Of a stretch of DNA of 64,000 bases, positions 60,874 through 64,000 are shown in pieces. The DNA comes from Prosapia bicincta (taxonomy: Eukaryota > Arthropoda > Insecta > Hemiptera > Cercopidae), in the NCBI GenBank assembly GCA_036971475.1, contig JBAIZL010000002.1, positions 234,307,143 to 234,371,142 of the forward strand. Reading direction: 5' to 3'. The notes beneath the pieces were generated by a model. The model did not search any database, was not told the origin of the DNA, and saw nothing but the letters and a program-made list of their open reading frames with translations. Numbering within the stretch: the first letter of the stretch is position 1; every line of letters begins with the position of its first letter. A program made the translations under genes and the position numbers.

Positions 60874-63150
60874 TCACTTTGAATGAATGCTATAATCACC
60901 ATAATCAATGCCTGTGTTGAGAAATGGGCGAGTAGGGGTCAGTCGAGGTTGAGGTAAGTTTCCCATAAGAGGATTTTTATTTTTAGGTCGGTGCTTAAAG
61001 CACACAATACACTTGAAGACGCGTGCACGGATTACATTCCGAGCACACAATATCCACACCTCTTGTGCGAGAAGTGATTGGGTGAGTTGAACTCCAGATT
61101 GAAGGTACTTCCGATGATATAGGTCAATCAAGGAGTCAACCACAGGGTTTTTCTTAGGCAAAATCACCGGATGTTGTGTCTCATAACGAATCTGTGCTGC
61201 TTCGAGTCGTCCACCAACTCGCAGGACGCCATCGCTATCGAGAAATGGTGTTAATCGTCGAAGCCTAGAAGATACCCTGTTAGGAGGAGTGTGTCCTAAT
61301 GCCTTTAAATCTTCGATGAAGGAGGATGCCTGAAGTAATTTGAATATTCGGATTCTGGCTGAGTTCAACTCCCCCGTAGTGAGAGGTCCAACAGTTCTTC
61401 CTAAGTGACGAGATTTGTGTATGAAACGCAACAAGTACGCCATTACACGCTGCAGTCGACTAAAGCTAGAATATTTCCGCAGCAAGTCCCATTCTGAGTG
61501 AACAGTGGAGAGAAGAGATATAGGTGAAATAGGTTTATATTCCCCTGTGTCAATGAGTTTTGCAGGCTCAAAATGAGATATAGGCCATTTATCATGCGAC
61601 TGTTGTAACCAAGAAGGTCCGTACCACCATAATTTATGTTGAGGTAGGTCTGAAGGAAGTAATCCACGTAACGCGCAGTCAGCGGGATTGTGTTCACTCG
61701 GTACGTGCCTCCAATAATGAGAAGGCAATAATTCTGGAACATGCGCTACCCGATTGGCGACAAAGGTTTTGAGTCGATAAGGAGGTGTTTGTATCCATGT
61801 CAGTGTTACTGTCGAATCGCACCATAGAAAAACAGAGGAAAATTCCATTTTTTTGTTATAAAGAGATATAATACATGCCACTAATTGAGCGAGTAAATGA
61901 GCAGCACTTAGCTCCAAGCTAGGTACAGTGAGTTTTTTCAGTGGGGCTACCCGAGTCTTCGATAATAGCTGCCGAATTACCACCGAGTTGTCACTAATCT
62001 GACATCTTAAGTAAATGACAGCAGCGTATCCACTCTCAGAAGCATCTGAGAAACCGTGTAACTCAATGTTAGGCGAGTGACTCAAGCGTAAAGCCCGCGG
62101 AATTACAATATTTTTTAAACAATTAGAAGTCTTTGCAAATGTTTGCCACTGAGTTAGAAGTTCAGGTGGTAGGGATTGGTCCCAGTCTAACCCTTTTGTC
62201 CAGAGGAGCTGCATAATACATTTCGCCCACATGACAACAGGCGAAAGGAAACCACAAGGGTCATAAGTTTGATCGATAACGCTGAGCACTTGGCGTTTAG
62301 TTTTAGAGTTTCGAGGAAAATTCAAATGGTAAGTAAATGCGTCCGAAGAGGATGACCAATGAAGTCCGAGAATATTATAATGAGGTTGTGTGAGAATATT
62401 ATAATGAGGTTGTGCGGTATCCTGAAGAAACATGGGTGTCTCTAGGTGTTCGTCTGGAAGATCCTGTAATAGTTCATAAGCGTTAGTAGTCCATTTCCGC
62501 AATTCGAAGCCACCTCGATGTAAAAGAGAAATGAGCTGAGTTTTCAAATGAGAGGCCTCATCAATGGAATCACCACCCGCAATAATGTCGTCGACAAACG
62601 TTTGTGTGCGGAGTACTTCGGCAGCCTGAGGGAATGAAGCACCTTCATCGGAGGTGAGCTGATGAAGAGTTCTTATCGCCAGGTAAGGAGAACAAGTAAG
62701 TCCATAGGTTACTGTGGTCAATTGATAAGTGGAAATAGGTTGATCGACATGGTCCCTCCATAGGATCAGCTGATAAGGTTGATCATCAGGGTGGACTTTG
62801 ATCTGACGATACCTCTGACGTTTATCGCAAGTAAAAACCACATTATGATAGCAAAACATGAGTAACAGATCACAAATGTTGGTCTGCATTTTCTGTCCTG
62901 TCCACAAGGTGTAGTTGAGAGAGAAACCGTTGGATGTTTTTGCACTGGCATCAAAGACTGTTCGAAGGCGAGTAGTGGTGCTGGATTCCTTTAGAACCCC
63001 ATGATGAGATAAAAAGTAGTTAGGTGAACTGAGCTGAGTGTTTTGGGCAAGTATCATGTGTCCAGAAGTCAAATAGTCAGACATGAATTCTGCATATAGT
63101 TGCTTGAAGCGAGGCTTAGAGTTGAACTTTTGTTCGAGAGATTTTAATCG
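60874..63150 (-). pseudogene. pol: BEL/Pao retrotransposon pol: reverse transcriptase, RNase H, integrase zinc region
   Basis: The main frame (63084-60874) is 736 codons. It reads: fingers and palm LRTVFDASAKTSNGFSLNYT; the catalytic box TFVDDIIAGG near residue 167; the thumb/A17 region QVLSVIDQTYDPCGFLSPVV; RNase H-like LHGFSDASESGYAAVIYL near residue 345; and the integrase zinc region ending RARVFKCIVCFKHR. The usual HSG of the zinc motif is QSG here (RKYLQSGVQLTQ), so one metal-binding histidine is lost. An 8-residue in-frame tandem duplication (PHYNILTQ) lies at about 62366-62413. The frame ends IDYGDYSIHSK where the integrase catalytic core should begin, so the 3' part is deleted. The codons between 63150 and 63084 (EVRLKSLEQKFNSK) belong to this frame. 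Confidence 0.92.
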
Positions 63151-64000
63151 TACTTCCGCGTTTCCGCGAGAAGAAGAGGTTTATCTTCTTTGAAAGGAAG
63201 TCGGACACAGTAACGACCTAAACTGTCGCGTGTATGAGTAGCGACATAATGAGCTTCACATGCTTGATCATGTGGTGAGAGTTTTGAGGTGAAGGGCACT
63301 TCTTCATGTTGCCAGAATTTTTGTAGAAAATTGTGCAGTTCCAAGTCATTCACCGTGAGTAATGTGGTGGACATACTAGCATTAGATTCCCTTTCGCAGG
63401 TAGGCAGACATGGAGCTTCTCCCATAACCATGAATCCAAAGTGAGTGCCTATCAGGCACGGCATATTAGAGCCGAGAGAATGCGTAGTTGGAGCCAATAT
63501 TAAAGGAAAAAGAGCGCCGCCCAGAAGAATATCAATGCGACTTGGCAAATGAATAGTAGGGTCGGCAAGCGTATAAGATTGTACCTTATTTAGTACTTTA
63601 ACGTCAATGTGAGTACGAGGTAAATCGACGCAAATTTTGTCGAGAATGAGAAAATTATGTTTGGCAGCTATTACTGTGCCATCGAGAGTGTGCACGCCTA
63701 ATGAGGTCATGCCCCTTGAGTGAGTAAGAGTTTGGAAAAGTCCAACAATGATGTGATTACTTCTCGTTCGAGTTACACACATTAATTGAGCTACTAGCTC
63801 TGAAATAAATGAGGATTGGCTTCCTGAGTCCGCCAGAGCCCGGAAAACATAAGTTGTCCCGGTAGGAGAGGAGAGTTTTACTAAAAGTGTGCCCAGGAGC
63901 ACAGTTGTACTTTGAGAGGCAGGATTAGTCGCCTGAGAAGTCATTCTAATAGGTGACTGAACAACTTCTGTTACACCTTGATCCTGGGAAAGAGAGGACT
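63144..64000 (-). pseudogene. BEL/Pao retrotransposon protease region (partial, runs off window)
   Basis: Continuous minus-strand frame from the window edge to a stop at 63144. FRALADSGSQSSFIS is the aspartic-protease active site (DSG triad), in the DUF1758-type domain that processes the polyprotein. It continues through LPSRIDILLGGALFPLIL and IGTHFGFMVMGEAPC, typical of BEL/Pao, then the linker VPFTSKLSPHDQACEAHYVA toward reverse transcriptase. The frame is open to 64000 (SLSQDQGVTEVVQSPIRM), so the methionine at 63944 is internal and the true start lies outside. A one-base frameshift near 63155 ends it (RETRKYD, stop) and separates it from the RT frame at 60874-63150. No LTR or gag is inside the window. 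Confidence 0.92.

Overview
This is an AT-rich animal genomic window with no bacterial or viral organisation. The transposon complement (BEL/Pao retrotransposon, Penelope-like elements, a ZMYM-type hAT, an RNase H-bearing LINE) and the scattered CCTAACCTAACC words suggest an arthropod, most likely an insect. That is inference; I cannot name a species. I found no intact host protein-coding gene, no convincing tRNA or rRNA gene and no CRISPR array. Almost everything recognisable is satellite DNA, foldback DNA or decayed mobile elements.

Layout. 1-1530 is the first copy of a 1.4-kb noncoding duplication; the second is at 36744-38186. 2957-22165 is a complex tandem array of a ~150-bp satellite in three subfamilies, A, B and C. 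Its B block is broken by a GC-richer foldback structure at 13047-18875: inverted arms of 976 and 870 bp around a 4-kb core built of 28/112-bp and ~43/185-bp minisatellites. Pieces of the same foldback terminus recur at 11715-11879 and 18876-19115, at the same position of the satellite unit. 22166-26914 is low-complexity sequence with microsatellites and a possible decayed gene. 26915-30452 is a complete but dead hAT element with terminal inverted repeats and an 8-bp target duplication. 30453-41160 is mostly unrecognised AT-rich DNA with foldback repeats, two of which (31446-31657 and 38980-39183) carry hammerhead-like cores. 41168-41600 is a LINE tail. 46745-47120 is a cluster of short direct and inverted repeats.

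47838-52200 is a dead LINE (endonuclease, reverse transcriptase, RNase H) split by a Penelope-like element (48985-50176) flanked by a 12-bp target duplication. 52957-54768 is a second large palindrome (697-bp arms) containing hammerhead-ribozyme-like hairpins. The same hairpin occurs just downstream of a Penelope 3' coding end at 56694-57063, which ties the ribozyme-like foldbacks to Penelope elements. 55938-56281 is a small pogo-like element. 57064-60310 is made of diverged duplications. 60874-64000 is a frameshifted BEL/Pao pol region on the minus strand, running off the right edge.

The components do not form a pathway. They record successive insertion, inverted duplication and satellite amplification. 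The two most unusual signals are the foldback-in-satellite structure at 13-19 kb and the family of hammerhead-like foldbacks linked to Penelope elements.
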